From contig NZ_PKIZ01000008.1 in the NCBI RefSeq assembly GCF_002847825.1, positions 1 through 64,000 of the forward strand: DNA of 64,000 nt, given 5' to 3'. The notes beneath the pieces were generated by a model. The model was not told the DNA's origin. It saw only the letters and a program-made list of their open reading frames with translations, and did no database searches. Below are positions 23,735 to 32,509 of this stretch, in pieces. Position 1 is the first letter of the stretch; each line of letters opens with the position of its first letter. A program made the translations under genes and the position numbers. Source of the DNA: Kytococcus schroeteri (GTDB taxonomy: Bacteria; Actinomycetota; Actinomycetes; Actinomycetales; Dermatophilaceae).

Positions 23735-26700
23735 TCACCTCACCCAACCGGTCAGGAGCTCGTTGAGCTGGTCCTCGACGGTCTGCACCACGGCGGCGGT
23801 GCCACCGATGATCGCCACGTCCTGCGGGGACACGGCGTCCAGCGCCGCCTTCGACAGAGCCGGCAGGCGGTCGAGGTGGGTCAGCACCAGCGGCAGGTGC
23901 TGCACACCCGCGTAGGCGCCACCGGTCAGTGCGTCGGGAAAGTCGGCGCCGCTGGCGACCAGGGCCCGGTTCGGGTCCTTGTCGAACTGTGCGGCCACGG
24001 CCGCCGAGGTGCCGTAGCGGTCGGAACCGGCCAGGCGCTCGGTACCGCCCAGCTCGGCGTACACGGCATCGGACACCGCGGCCGGGCCACCCAGCACCAC
24101 GACCCTCTTCGGGTTGAGCGCGGCCACGGCCTCCTTGGTCACGGCGTCGGCCTTGTCCGGGCGGGTCAGGAGGACGGGGGCGTCCTGGGCACCGGCCAGC
24201 GCACCACCGGTCAGCGCGTCGGCGAAGGCCCGGTCCTCACCGGAGGCCACGTAGAGCGTGTCCACGTTGTTGCCGAACATCGTCGCCACGTTGGCGCTCG
24301 TCTCGTAGCGGTCCGTGCCGGCCACGCGGGCGACGTCCAGGCCCTCGGCCTCGAGCTCGCCGGCGACCTTGGCGGAGACCGCGGCCTCGCCACCGAGGAT
24401 GACGACCTTGGACGCGCCGAGGTCCTCGATGGCCTTCAGGGTGTCGGCCGGGATCCGGTCGGTGCGCGTGAGCAGCACCGGGGCGTCCTGGCCGTCCTGC
24501 GCGGGCAGGGAGCGCGGCGCGACCCCGTTGGCGGCAGCCGGGGCACCGGACAGGGCGTCGGCGAAGCCCGTGCCCGAGGCCAGGTAGACGGTGTCGGCGG
24601 CATCGAACTGACGGGCCACCTCGGCGGCCGTGGCGTAGCGGTCCTTGCCGGCCCAGCGGTCGACCGTGGCGTCCGGCGTGGCCGTCTGGCACTGGTCGGC
24701 GGCGCCGAAGCAGACCTGCATGGTGTCGCCCTCGGTGCCGATGACCTCGGCACGCACCTTGGAACCCGGCAGCTTCACCGAGTTCTGCGGGTTGGCCGAC
24801 GAGTAGTACGCGTTGGCGCCGGAGTCGAAGAACACCGGCACACCCGGGCGCGACGGGATGGTGGTGGCCTGGCCGTCGTGGTGCAGGGTCACCGCGTCGG
24901 TGCGCTCCAGGCCGAAGGTGGCGTCGAAGGACTGCGTCTTCTGGCGCATCAGGCCGCCGCCGTTCCACGCCAGCGGCTGCGGGTTGGCGTCCACCGGCAG
25001 GGCCTGGCCGCCGCCCGGGTGCTCACCGGTGTTGTTGTCCAGGTAGGCGTCGTTGGAGTACCAGACGAGCATGCCGTTCTGGTAGGGGTAGCGCTCCACC
25101 CAGTTGGGACGGGCCTCGCCGAAGCCGAAGTTGTACGGGCCGGTGCGCAGGGTGTCGTCGTAGGAGCCGTACTGGCGGTTCTCCATGAGGAAGGCGTGCT
25201 CCGCATCGCGGGTGACCGTGCCGTCGATGACGGTGAAGCCCTTGAGCTCCCACGTGCTGGCACCCTCGGCACCGTCCACCTCGGCCACCCCGTCGACGGT
25301 GGTGGTCACGTTGTCGAGGAACGCACCGTTCTCGTTGAGGCCACCGTCGTTCTGGGCGCGGAAGCGGACGTCGATCTGCTTGCCGGCGTAGGAGGACAGG
25401 TCGTAGTTCAGGTCCACCCAGCCGTCGGAGAAACCGGTCTGCTCGTCGAGCTTTGTCCAGGTGGCGCCACCGTCGGTGGAGACCTCGAAGTACAGGTAAT
25501 CGTAGTCCTGCTCGATGAAGGCCTCGAGCTTGGCCGAGACGCTGGCCGACTTCGCCCCCGAGAGGTCCAGGTGCTTGGTCATGGACGAGTTGAGGTTGTC
25601 CTCGGCGCCACCCCAGAACTCCTTCGAGCCCTCGAAGGGGGTGTTGTACTCCTCGGTGATCTTCTGCGTGGGCAGCGGCACCACCACGGCCTGCGGGTTC
25701 TTGGTGGAGGCGAAGGCCGGGCCCAGGGTCTTGGTGACGTTCTCGCCCGGCTTCACGACCTGGTAGTCGAGCCAGCCCAGCTGCAGCTTCTCCTTGGGGC
25801 CCATGAAGCCCGCGGAGTCGCCGATGGCCTTGCCGTCGTTCAGCCAGGACCCGGCCGACATGAGCGACCAGTAGGCCACACCGTTGTCGCCGCCGCTGGT
25901 GTCGTAGTAGTCGGGCAGGCCGAGGTCGTGGGAGAACTCGTGCACGAACACGCCCACGCCACCGTTCTCCGGCTCGGTGGTGTAGTCACCGATCCACAGG
26001 CCGGTGTCACCGATCGGCACACCACCAGCGAGGTTGCCCTCCGGGCCCTTCTTGCCCGCGTCGGTCGGGAAGGCGTACCAGCGGTGGGCCCAGATGGCGT
26101 CCTCGCCCTGGGCACCGCCACCGGCGGACTCGTCCTCGCCGGCGTGGACGGCCTGGAAGTGGTCGATGTAGCCGTCGGGCTCGTTGAAGTCGCCGTCACC
26201 GTCGTAGTCGTAGCGGTCCCACTTGTCGAACTCCGCCAGCTCGGCGGCGATCTGCTCGGAGGTCTTGCCCTGGGCCACCTGCGCGTCGTACCAGGCCTGG
26301 GCGGAGTCGCGGATGTAGCTCCAGTAGCCCTCGGCCTCCACCATCGGGTCGTCGCTGTTGGCGCCGTACCGCGCCTCGTTGTAGGGCAGCTTCACCCAGT
26401 CGTAGACCTTCGCGTCCACGTCGAAACGGCCCGAGGACTGCTTGCGGAAGAAGTCGCGGAAGGAGTTCTCCTCGCCCAGCATGAGCTCCTCGTAGTACGA
26501 GGTGTTGAAGTCCTTGCGCCAGACGGTGGAGTTGTCCTGGGAGCGGTCCGGCTCGGGGATCTGGTTGTGCAGCGGGCCGGGAGTGCCGCCCTTGGCCGGG
26601 TCGGTCTTGTCACCGAACTCCGTGAGGAAGGTGAGGACGTTCTCCTGACGCTCCACGTCGTACTGCACGTACTGGGCGTCCTTGCCCGTGCCCAGCTGGA

Positions 26701-26938
26701 TGGAACGGCTGCCGTTGCGGGTGACCACCTTGGCCTCGCCGCGCATGAGCTGGTTGACGGCCTTCTTCTGCAGGGCGCGCTGCTTGTCGCCCAGCGGGTG
26801 GGAGAAGTCGTCCTGACGGTGCTCCTGCGAGCGGGCGTCGTCCTGGGACGGGACGGCGGAGACCTGCGCGAAGGGGACGGTCGCGGTGGCGAAGGCCACC
26901 AGAGCGGCGCCCGAGAGACGCGTGGTGCGTGCGAACAC
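23735..26938 (-). CDS. secreted M6 (immune inhibitor A-like) metalloprotease with three CWB2 repeats
   Basis: A 1067-residue exported protease. A signal peptide (about 1-28) and propeptide (to about 90) precede an immune-inhibitor-A type M6 catalytic domain whose zinc site is HEFSHDLGLPD (about 333-343; HExxHxxGxxD). A beta-rich MAM/jelly-roll-like region (about 440-560) and the conserved Phe/Tyr-rich C-terminal part of the M6 unit (to about 740) follow. Residues 759-1067 hold three cell-wall-binding repeat 2 units beginning VDRWAGKDRY, VARVAGTDRY and TERLAGSDRY, a family that holds proteins to the cell wall non-covalently in clostridia. GTG start after GGAGGAACA. It probably stays on the cell surface and degrades host or environmental proteins. 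Confidence 0.9.
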   Translation of the reverse strand: MFARTTRLSGAALVAFATATVPFAQVSAVPSQDDARSQEHRQDDFSHPLGDKQRALQKKAVNQLMRGEAKVVTRNGSRSIQLGTGKDAQYVQYDVERQENVLTFLTEFGDKTDPAKGGTPGPLHNQIPEPDRSQDNSTVWRKDFNTSYYEELMLGEENSFRDFFRKQSSGRFDVDAKVYDWVKLPYNEARYGANSDDPMVEAEGYWSYIRDSAQAWYDAQVAQGKTSEQIAAELAEFDKWDRYDYDGDGDFNEPDGYIDHFQAVHAGEDESAGGGAQGEDAIWAHRWYAFPTDAGKKGPEGNLAGGVPIGDTGLWIGDYTTEPENGGVGVFVHEFSHDLGLPDYYDTSGGDNGVAYWSLMSAGSWLNDGKAIGDSAGFMGPKEKLQLGWLDYQVVKPGENVTKTLGPAFASTKNPQAVVVPLPTQKITEEYNTPFEGSKEFWGGAEDNLNSSMTKHLDLSGAKSASVSAKLEAFIEQDYDYLYFEVSTDGGATWTKLDEQTGFSDGWVDLNYDLSSYAGKQIDVRFRAQNDGGLNENGAFLDNVTTTVDGVAEVDGAEGASTWELKGFTVIDGTVTRDAEHAFLMENRQYGSYDDTLRTGPYNFGFGEARPNWVERYPYQNGMLVWYSNDAYLDNNTGEHPGGGQALPVDANPQPLAWNGGGLMRQKTQSFDATFGLERTDAVTLHHDGQATTIPSRPGVPVFFDSGANAYYSSANPQNSVKLPGSKVRAEVIGTEGDTMQVCFGAADQCQTATPDATVDRWAGKDRYATAAEVARQFDAADTVYLASGTGFADALSGAPAAANGVAPRSLPAQDGQDAPVLLTRTDRIPADTLKAIEDLGASKVVILGGEAAVSAKVAGELEAEGLDVARVAGTDRYETSANVATMFGNNVDTLYVASGEDRAFADALTGGALAGAQDAPVLLTRPDKADAVTKEAVAALNPKRVVVLGGPAAVSDAVYAELGGTERLAGSDRYGTSAAVAAQFDKDPNRALVASGADFPDALTGGAYAGVQHLPLVLTHLDRLPALSKAALDAVSPQDVAIIGGTAAVVQTVEDQLNELLTGWVR

Positions 26939-26961
26939 TGTTCCTCCAGAGGGGTGTGCAT

Positions 26962-26978
26962 GTGGTGAGGGTCACCAC
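26962..26978. promoter_or_regulatory. inverted repeat upstream of the M6 protease gene
   Basis: GTGGTGA-GGG-TCACCAC, a perfect 7-bp inverted repeat with a 3-base centre, lies 24 bases before the protease GTG and next to its ribosome site. It may be an operator or a leader hairpin; no regulator can be named. Confidence 0.4.
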
Positions 26979-27067
26979 CCCCCCTGATCGTGCGCGCCAA
27001 CGGCCCGGAAGTCATCCCCAGGGTGGTCACGATTCGGACACGATCTGCCACGCGGGACGGAGGCCCG

Positions 27068-28459
27068 TCAGCCGCAGCGCTCCACCACCAGGTGCACGTA
27101 CGCCCGGGCGCACCGCACGAGGGCCTCCTTGTCGACCCACTCGTCCACCGAGTGCGCTTGGCGGATGTCCCCCGGCCCGTACTGGAGGGTCGGGATGCCG
27201 GCCGCGGCGTACTGCCGCAGGTCCGAGCCGTAGGGCACGCCGATGCGGTCGGGCCGCTCGTACCCGGCGCGCTCCACGGCATCGGCCACCTGAGCGCCGA
27301 GCTCGTGGCCGCTGGGCATCTCACCGGGGGCGAACACCCCACCGGGCCAGGTCACCCGGGCCGGGTGCTCGGCGAGGAAGTCGTCGGCGGCACAGGCCTC
27401 GGCCACGCACTGCTCGAAGGCGGCCCGGGCCTCCTGCGGGGTCTCGTCGGTGCGGACACCGAATCGACCCTCCACCACGAGGTCGTCGAGCACGGTGGAG
27501 GCCCACTCCCCTCCCCGGACGATGCCGATGCTCAGGGGCCACGGGTCGTCGACGGTGTCGAAGGGGGCGGGGCGATCCTCGCGACGCTGCTCCTGCAGGC
27601 GCTCGAGCGCATCGACCACGGCGCGCAGGCCCAGCAGCGCGTTGTGGCCCTCACGTGCCATGGCGCCGTGCGCGGCCCGGCCGGAGAGCCGGAGGCTGAA
27701 GGTCAGCGACCCGGCGTTGGCGGTGACGAGGTGACCGGCGGTGGGCTCGGCGATGACGCACGCCTCCCCGGTGTGCCCGCGACGCAGGGTGGCGAACGCC
27801 CCGGAGCCGCCGTCCTCCTCACCGCTCACGAGGTGCACGGCGAGCGCCCGGCGGAAGGGGAAGCCGACCGACTGCAGCGCGCGCACGGCTGCGAGGACCG
27901 CCGCCACCCCGCCCTTCATGTCGGTGACGCCGCGGCCGCGAAACCACACGCCGTGCTCGTCCTCGCCGCGGACCAGGGTCCACGGGTCGTGCTCGGACCA
28001 GAGCTCGGCGTCGGTGGCGGGCACCACGTCGGTGTGGCCGCACAGGATGAGGGCAGGGTCCCCCTCGGCGGGGCCGAAGCGGCCGACCACGCCGCGCAGG
28101 TCCGTGCGCTCGACCTCCTGGCCGGGCCAGTCCTCCAGGCGGGCGAGGTCGGCGACGGACTCGTCCCACTCGTCGACGCTGCCCCCCATGCGCCGCAGGG
28201 TCTCGGCGCCCCAGCGCTGCACGCGGACCTCCTCGGGGGATCCGCCGGTGCTGGGGATGGAGACCAGGGCCGAGAGGTCAGCCACGAGGCGCAGGTCGTC
28301 GAGCGCGTCGGTGGCCCTCTCGGCCCAGCGGGCGGCCTCGGCCCCGAGTTCACCGGCCTCGCCCGAGGTGGGCAGGGCGTCGGTCCACGGGTACTCCGGC
28401 CCGCTGGGCAGCGGACCGGTGTGCTCCTGGGTGCGGGTGCGCTCGGGGTCGGGCAGCAC
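27068..28459 (-). CDS. M20-family metallopeptidase/deacylase (ArgE/DapE/CPG2-like)
   Basis: A 463-residue co-catalytic zinc hydrolase. The two metal-site motifs are CGHTDVVPA (about 138-146) and GRGVTDMKGG (about 170-179), the catalytic glutamate pair is SGEEDGG (about 210-216), a further ligand lies in AEPT, and the last histidine in QAHSVDEW near the C-terminus. A dimerisation domain lies between about 230 and 350. The family covers acetylornithine deacetylases, succinyl-diaminopimelate desuccinylases and carboxypeptidases; the exact substrate is open. The GTG start lies just past the stop codon of the small gene upstream, with no ribosome site, so translation may be coupled. Confidence 0.82.
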   Translation of the reverse strand: MLPDPERTRTQEHTGPLPSGPEYPWTDALPTSGEAGELGAEAARWAERATDALDDLRLVADLSALVSIPSTGGSPEEVRVQRWGAETLRRMGGSVDEWDESVADLARLEDWPGQEVERTDLRGVVGRFGPAEGDPALILCGHTDVVPATDAELWSEHDPWTLVRGEDEHGVWFRGRGVTDMKGGVAAVLAAVRALQSVGFPFRRALAVHLVSGEEDGGSGAFATLRRGHTGEACVIAEPTAGHLVTANAGSLTFSLRLSGRAAHGAMAREGHNALLGLRAVVDALERLQEQRREDRPAPFDTVDDPWPLSIGIVRGGEWASTVLDDLVVEGRFGVRTDETPQEARAAFEQCVAEACAADDFLAEHPARVTWPGGVFAPGEMPSGHELGAQVADAVERAGYERPDRIGVPYGSDLRQYAAAGIPTLQYGPGDIRQAHSVDEWVDKEALVRCARAYVHLVVERCG

Positions 28460-28461
28460 GA

Positions 28462-28680
28462 TCAGCCGTTCAGGGGGTTGTTGTCCCAGTTGGCGCCACC
28501 GGCCTCGTCGGCCTCGGCGGCGTCCTGGGCGTCCCACTTCTCGGTGTTGGCCCGGGCGGTGGCCAGCGCGTTGCGGGCCTCCTCCTCGGTGGCGTAGGGG
28601 CCCATCACGTCGGCGTTGCGGGAGCGGTTGTCGTCGTCCCGCTCCACCTGGCCGGTGGTGATGTTGTAATAGAAGCTCAT
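28462..28680 (-). CDS. small conserved actinobacterial protein
   Basis: A 72-residue hydrophilic protein with N-terminal M-S-F-Y-Y-N-I-T-T-G-Q-V-E and a GPY-x-T-x-EEA-x-x-AL motif, ending in an acidic tail with W-D residues. I recall similar short proteins in many actinobacteria, sometimes mislabelled methionine aminopeptidase or SPOR-domain protein; the function is unknown. The ATG at 28680 has an excellent AGGAGG site 5 bases ahead, which rules out the longer frame. A possible -10 (TAGGCT, minus strand) is at 28720-28725. It precedes the M20 peptidase and is divergent from map. Confidence 0.8.
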   Translation of the reverse strand: MSFYYNITTGQVERDDDNRSRNADVMGPYATEEEARNALATARANTEKWDAQDAAEADEAGGANWDNNPLNG

Positions 28681-28951
28681 CGCTGCCTCCTGGGGGTGTG
28701 GGGAACTGCGGTTCACCCCAGCCTATGCAGCCGCGGCGTGAATGCCAGCCCGCCGGGTCGACCTGGTCCCCCGGCGGGCGGCGTCGAGCGGGGGCCGCTG
28801 GCGTTCCAGGGGGCCACGTTCTCCTCCGCCTCCCTGCTGTTCCTGCCGACGCTCCTGGTGACCACTGCCAGCGGCATCGCGTGGGGTCTGGCCACCCCAG
28901 CCGGGCCGCCACGCACCGAGGACCGCACCCCGCTCTCCTAGACTGCGCGCC

Positions 28952-29812
28952 ATGCCTGTCGCACCACCCCTGTCCCCCGGCCACGTCTCCCCCCGCCGCG
29001 AGGTGCCCGCCTCCATCGCGCGCCCCGAGTACGTGGACAAGCCGGCCCCGGCCCCGTTCACCGGCTCGGAGGTCAAGGACGCCGAGACCATCGAGCGGAT
29101 GCGGGTGGCCTGCCGCATCGCCGCCCAGGCCCGTGAGGCCGTGGGCGCGGCCGTAGCGCCGGGCGTCACCACCGACGAGCTCGACCGCATCGGCCACGAG
29201 TTCCTGCTCGACCACGGCGCCTACCCCTCCACGCTCGGCTACCGCGGCTACCCCAAGTCGCTGTGCAGTTCGGTCAACGAGGTGATCTGCCACGGCATCC
29301 CCGACGACCGGGAGCTGCAGGACGGCGACATCGTCAACATCGACATCACCGCCTTCATCGGCGGCGTGCACGGCGACACCAACGCCACTTTCCTGTGCGG
29401 GGACGTGGACGAGGAGTCCCGCCTGCTCGTGGAGCGCACGCAGGAGGCGACGATGCGGGGCATCCGTGCCGCGAAGCCCGGACGCGAGCTCAACGTCATC
29501 GGCCGCGTCATCGAGATGTACGCCAGCCGCTTCGGCTACGGCGTGGTGCGCGACTACACCGGCCACGGCATCGGCACGCACTTCCACAGCGGGCTCATCG
29601 TCCCCCACTACGACGCCGCGCCGTCCTACGCCGACGTCATCCAGCCCGGCATGACCTTCACCGTGGAGCCCATGCTCAACCTGGGCACCCACGAGTGGTC
29701 GATGTGGGCCGACGACTGGACCGTGGTGACCAAGGACCTCTCCCGCTCGGCGCAGTTCGAGCACACGATCCTCATCACCGAGGACGGGCCGGAGGTGCTG
29801 ACCACCGCATGA
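28952..29812 (+). CDS. map: methionine aminopeptidase, type I
   Basis: Removes the initiator methionine from new proteins. The 286-residue enzyme carries the five metal ligands in order: Asp in NIDIT, Asp in HGDTNATF, His in GHGIGTHFH, Glu in TVEPM and Glu in FEHT. An N-terminal extension of about 40 residues, with a proline-rich P-x-x-P-x-P part, is typical of the actinobacterial MapB-type enzymes. A TAGACT -10 hexamer (28939-28944) lies exactly 7 bases before the ATG, so the mRNA is probably leaderless. It overlaps ppgK by four bases (ATGA). Confidence 0.95.
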   Translation: MPVAPPLSPGHVSPRREVPASIARPEYVDKPAPAPFTGSEVKDAETIERMRVACRIAAQAREAVGAAVAPGVTTDELDRIGHEFLLDHGAYPSTLGYRGYPKSLCSSVNEVICHGIPDDRELQDGDIVNIDITAFIGGVHGDTNATFLCGDVDEESRLLVERTQEATMRGIRAAKPGRELNVIGRVIEMYASRFGYGVVRDYTGHGIGTHFHSGLIVPHYDAAPSYADVIQPGMTFTVEPMLNLGTHEWSMWADDWTVVTKDLSRSAQFEHTILITEDGPEVLTTA

Positions 29813-30582
29813 GCCCCACCACGCACCCCCTGGGCATCGACGTCGGCGGCACCGGCATCAAGGGTGCCCCGGTGGACCTCGGGGTCGGCGCCTTCGCCGC
29901 CGAGCGCCAGCGGGTCGCCACCCCGGAGACCTCCACCCCGCAGGCCGTCGCCGAGGTGATCGGTGGGATCTGCAGCACCTTCGCCCGGCAGACGAAGGGC
30001 CAGCCCGTGGGCGTCACAGTGCCGGCCGTGGTGAGCCGCGGCGTGGTGCGTACCGCGGCCAACATCGACACCAGCTGGATCGGCACCGACGCCGACGCCC
30101 TGTTCTCCGAGGTGCTCGAGCGCGACGTGCACGTGCTCAACGACGCCGATGCCGCCGGCCTGGCCGAGGCGCACTACGGCGCCGCCCGGGGCACCAAGGG
30201 CCTGGTGCTGGTCACCACCCTGGGCACCGGCATCGGTAGCGCTCTCGTTGCCGACGGGCGGTTGCTGCCCAACTCCGAGCTGGGCCACCTGGAGGTCGAC
30301 GGCGTGGAAGCCGAGTCGGTGGCCGCCAACTCCGCCCGCGAGGCCGAGGACCTCTCCTGGGAGGAGTGGGCCGAACGCCTGCAGCGCTACTACTCCACGC
30401 TGGAGAACCTCCTCTGGCCCGAGCTCATCGTGGTCGGTGGCGGGGTGAGCAAGAAGGCCGAGAAGTTCCTGCCGCTGCTGCACCTGCGCGCCCCCATCGT
30501 GCCCGCGCAGCTGCGCAACGACGCCGGGATCATCGGGGCCGCCCTGGCCGCGCAGCAGATGCAGGAGTCCGCCCGGCGCTGA
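29809..30582 (+). CDS. ppgK: polyphosphate glucokinase
   Basis: Phosphorylates glucose using polyphosphate (or ATP), feeding glycolysis. The 257-residue ROK-family protein begins with the phosphate-binding [11 protein letters not shown] motif and has the LGTGIGSAL loop (about 138-146), the SELGHLEV stretch typical of PPGK, and GGGVSKK near residue 207. Actinobacterial PpgK proteins are of this length. The ATG overlaps the map stop codon (ATGA). The end of the gene contains the likely rnpB promoter. Confidence 0.93.
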   Translation: MSPTTHPLGIDVGGTGIKGAPVDLGVGAFAAERQRVATPETSTPQAVAEVIGGICSTFARQTKGQPVGVTVPAVVSRGVVRTAANIDTSWIGTDADALFSEVLERDVHVLNDADAAGLAEAHYGAARGTKGLVLVTTLGTGIGSALVADGRLLPNSELGHLEVDGVEAESVAANSAREAEDLSWEEWAERLQRYYSTLENLLWPELIVVGGGVSKKAEKFLPLLHLRAPIVPAQLRNDAGIIGAALAAQQMQESARR

Positions 30583-30588
30583 GCCGCG

Positions 30589-30594
30589 TACACT
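30589..30594 (+). promoter_or_regulatory. rnpB promoter -10 element
   Basis: TACACT lies 7-8 bases before the 5' end of the RNase P RNA, just after the ppgK stop codon. The -35 region is weak. Confidence 0.5.
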
Positions 30595-30601
30595 TCCGCA
30601 C

Positions 30602-30982
30602 TCGAGACGAGTCGGCCGGACGGTCGCGTCGGGCTTACGGGCCCGCCGAGGAAAGTCCGGGCTCCACAGGGAACGGTGGTGGCCAACAGCCACCCGGGGT
30701 GACCCGCGGGACAGTGCCACAGAGAACAGACCGCCCGTGCGTGCACGGGTCAGGGTGAAACGGTGGTGTAAGAGACCACCAGCACGCCGGGTGACCGGCG
30801 TGGCTCGGCAAACCCCACCGGGAGCAAGGTCAGACAGCGCGTGATCCAGGGCGTCCCGTCCGAGCGCGCGGGTGGACCGCTGGAGGTGGCTGGCAACAGT
30901 CACCCGAGATGGATGACCGTCCCCCGGGGCCGAGTGATTGGCCCCGGGGACAGGACCCGGCTTACAGGCCGACTCGTCTCCC
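30602..30982 (+). ncRNA. rnpB: RNase P RNA (class A)
   Basis: Catalytic RNA that trims tRNA 5' ends. The 5' strand GAGACGAGTCGGCC (from 30604) pairs with GGCCGACTCGTCTC at 30968-30981, closing the P1 helix. Conserved core elements are present: GAGGAAAGTCCGGGCTCC (about 30648-30665), ACAGA..AACAGACCGCC, GGGTGAAA, and GAGATGGATGACCG (about 30906-30919). The length of about 380 nt is usual. It lies between ppgK and the convergent RNB-domain gene. Confidence 0.95.
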
Positions 30983-31036
30983 CTCCCCGCGGTGCAGCGC
31001 CGGGCCCCGCGACCGGACCGGGCGCCGCTTGCCCGC

Positions 31037-32488
31037 TCAGACGCGCTCGACCGTGATGCGGTGCGCGGCCACGTCGGCCTCGGTGAGGCGCACGCGCACC
31101 TCGTCGCCCGGCTCGGCAGTCCCCCGGGCACGTGCGACGACCGCCGGGTCCGCGAGCTGCACGGTGAAGGCCTTCTCGGAGACCTCCACGGCGATGCCGT
31201 CGAACTCCTGGCCGACCCGCGGCGCGAGCACGGCCGCCTCGACCGCGTCCACGCACTCCCGCTCCACCGACCGGGCACGGCTGTCGGCGGCCTCCATGAC
31301 CTCCGGCAGCCGGGGCAGCGCCTCGCGCACCCACACCGGCACCTCGTCGCCGGCCGACAGCGCCGCGCACAGCTCGAGGACGAAGCGGTCCACCAGGCGG
31401 CGCAGCGGGGCGGTGGCGTGGGCGTAGGGCGCCGCGATGGCGGCCTGCGTGGTGAGCTCGGGCAGCTCGCCGTCGAAGGCCGTGTACCCGGCCCCGCGGA
31501 AGAGGGTGGTGGCCTCGTGGACGAGGAACAGGTGCGTGCCGTCCGAGGTGTCCAGCGAGCGCAGGAAGTCGCCGTAGCGCGCGTCGTCGGCCCACTCGAC
31601 CCCCAGAGCACGGGCCTGTCGGCGCAGGGTGCGCACGTCCTCCTCGGCGGGCTCGGGCATGGTGCGCAGGATGCCCACCTCGGCCCCGAGCATGAGCTCG
31701 GCGGCGGCCATGCCCGTCATGAGCGAGACCTGCGCGTTCCAGTCCTCCACCGGCAGCAGCGGGCGGAATCGGGTGGTGAAGCCGTCGGCGGTCACCTCCA
31801 CCTCCTGCTCGGGCATCGGCAGCGTGGCCCCACCGCGGGCCTTCTCCTGCTCGATGCGGAGCAGTCCCACCTCCTTGAGCAGCGCCAGGGTCTCCTCGGC
31901 CTCACCGGAGTCGATGAGTTCCTGGGCCTCGGCGTAGGCGTAGCGGCGTCGCGAGCGCACGACGGCGCGTCCCACGGTCGCCTCCGTGAGGGCGCCGTCG
32001 GCGTCCAGGTGCAGCTCCCACAGGAAGGCGGGCCGGTCCTGCTCGGGCAGCAGCGAGGCGGCGCCCTCGGAGAGCACCGGCGGGTGCAGCGGCGCCCGCT
32101 CGTCGGGGCAGTAGACGGTGAGCCCGCGCTCCCACGCCTCGGCGGCGATCGCCCCGTCGGGCGCCACGAAGGCCGGAACGTCGGCGATGGCGTAGTGCAC
32201 GAGGAAGCCCTCCCCCTCGCGCTGGACGTGCACGGCCTGGTCGAGGTCCATGGAGCCCTCGGGGTCCAGGGTCACCAGCTCGATGCCCCGTTCGTCGCGT
32301 CCCGGCAGGTGGTCCTCCCCCACCACCCGCTCGGCCTCGGCCACCACCTCGGCCGGGAACTCCACCTCCACGCCCTGCTCGGCGCGGATGGCGGCGAAGG
32401 CCTTGCGCAGCTCGGCGGTGGTGCCGGTGTCCGGGGCCGCCTGCTCGGCGTCGGCGGGGCGGCGGAGGGTCAGGTGGGGGTGTGCCAT
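31037..32488 (-). CDS. RNB-domain ribonuclease, short form
   Basis: RNase II/R-type 3'-5' exoribonuclease family. At 483 residues it has a short N-terminus, an RNB domain from about 70 to 380 and a small C-terminal OB/S1-like end, but no N-terminal cold-shock domains. The active-site stretch reads T-L-D-P-E-G-S-M-D-L-D-Q: the fourth aspartate of the classic D-x-D-D motif is Gln. I recall the same D-L-D-Q in other actinobacterial relatives, so this may be a family trait with altered metal use. The ATG at 32488 is preceded by TAGGGT at 7 bases (32496-32501), a leaderless start; the in-frame extension to 32506 lies across that hexamer. Confidence 0.85.
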   Translation of the reverse strand: MAHPHLTLRRPADAEQAAPDTGTTAELRKAFAAIRAEQGVEVEFPAEVVAEAERVVGEDHLPGRDERGIELVTLDPEGSMDLDQAVHVQREGEGFLVHYAIADVPAFVAPDGAIAAEAWERGLTVYCPDERAPLHPPVLSEGAASLLPEQDRPAFLWELHLDADGALTEATVGRAVVRSRRRYAYAEAQELIDSGEAEETLALLKEVGLLRIEQEKARGGATLPMPEQEVEVTADGFTTRFRPLLPVEDWNAQVSLMTGMAAAELMLGAEVGILRTMPEPAEEDVRTLRRQARALGVEWADDARYGDFLRSLDTSDGTHLFLVHEATTLFRGAGYTAFDGELPELTTQAAIAAPYAHATAPLRRLVDRFVLELCAALSAGDEVPVWVREALPRLPEVMEAADSRARSVERECVDAVEAAVLAPRVGQEFDGIAVEVSEKAFTVQLADPAVVARARGTAEPGDEVRVRLTEADVAAHRITVERV

Positions 32489-32509
32489 GCCGGTCACCCT
32501 AGCCACGGG

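Noticed and set aside
23876-26968. A 1030-codon plus-strand open frame.
   Set aside because: It is the antisense shadow of the M6 protease; the protease strand has a signal peptide, HExxH site and CWB2 repeats.
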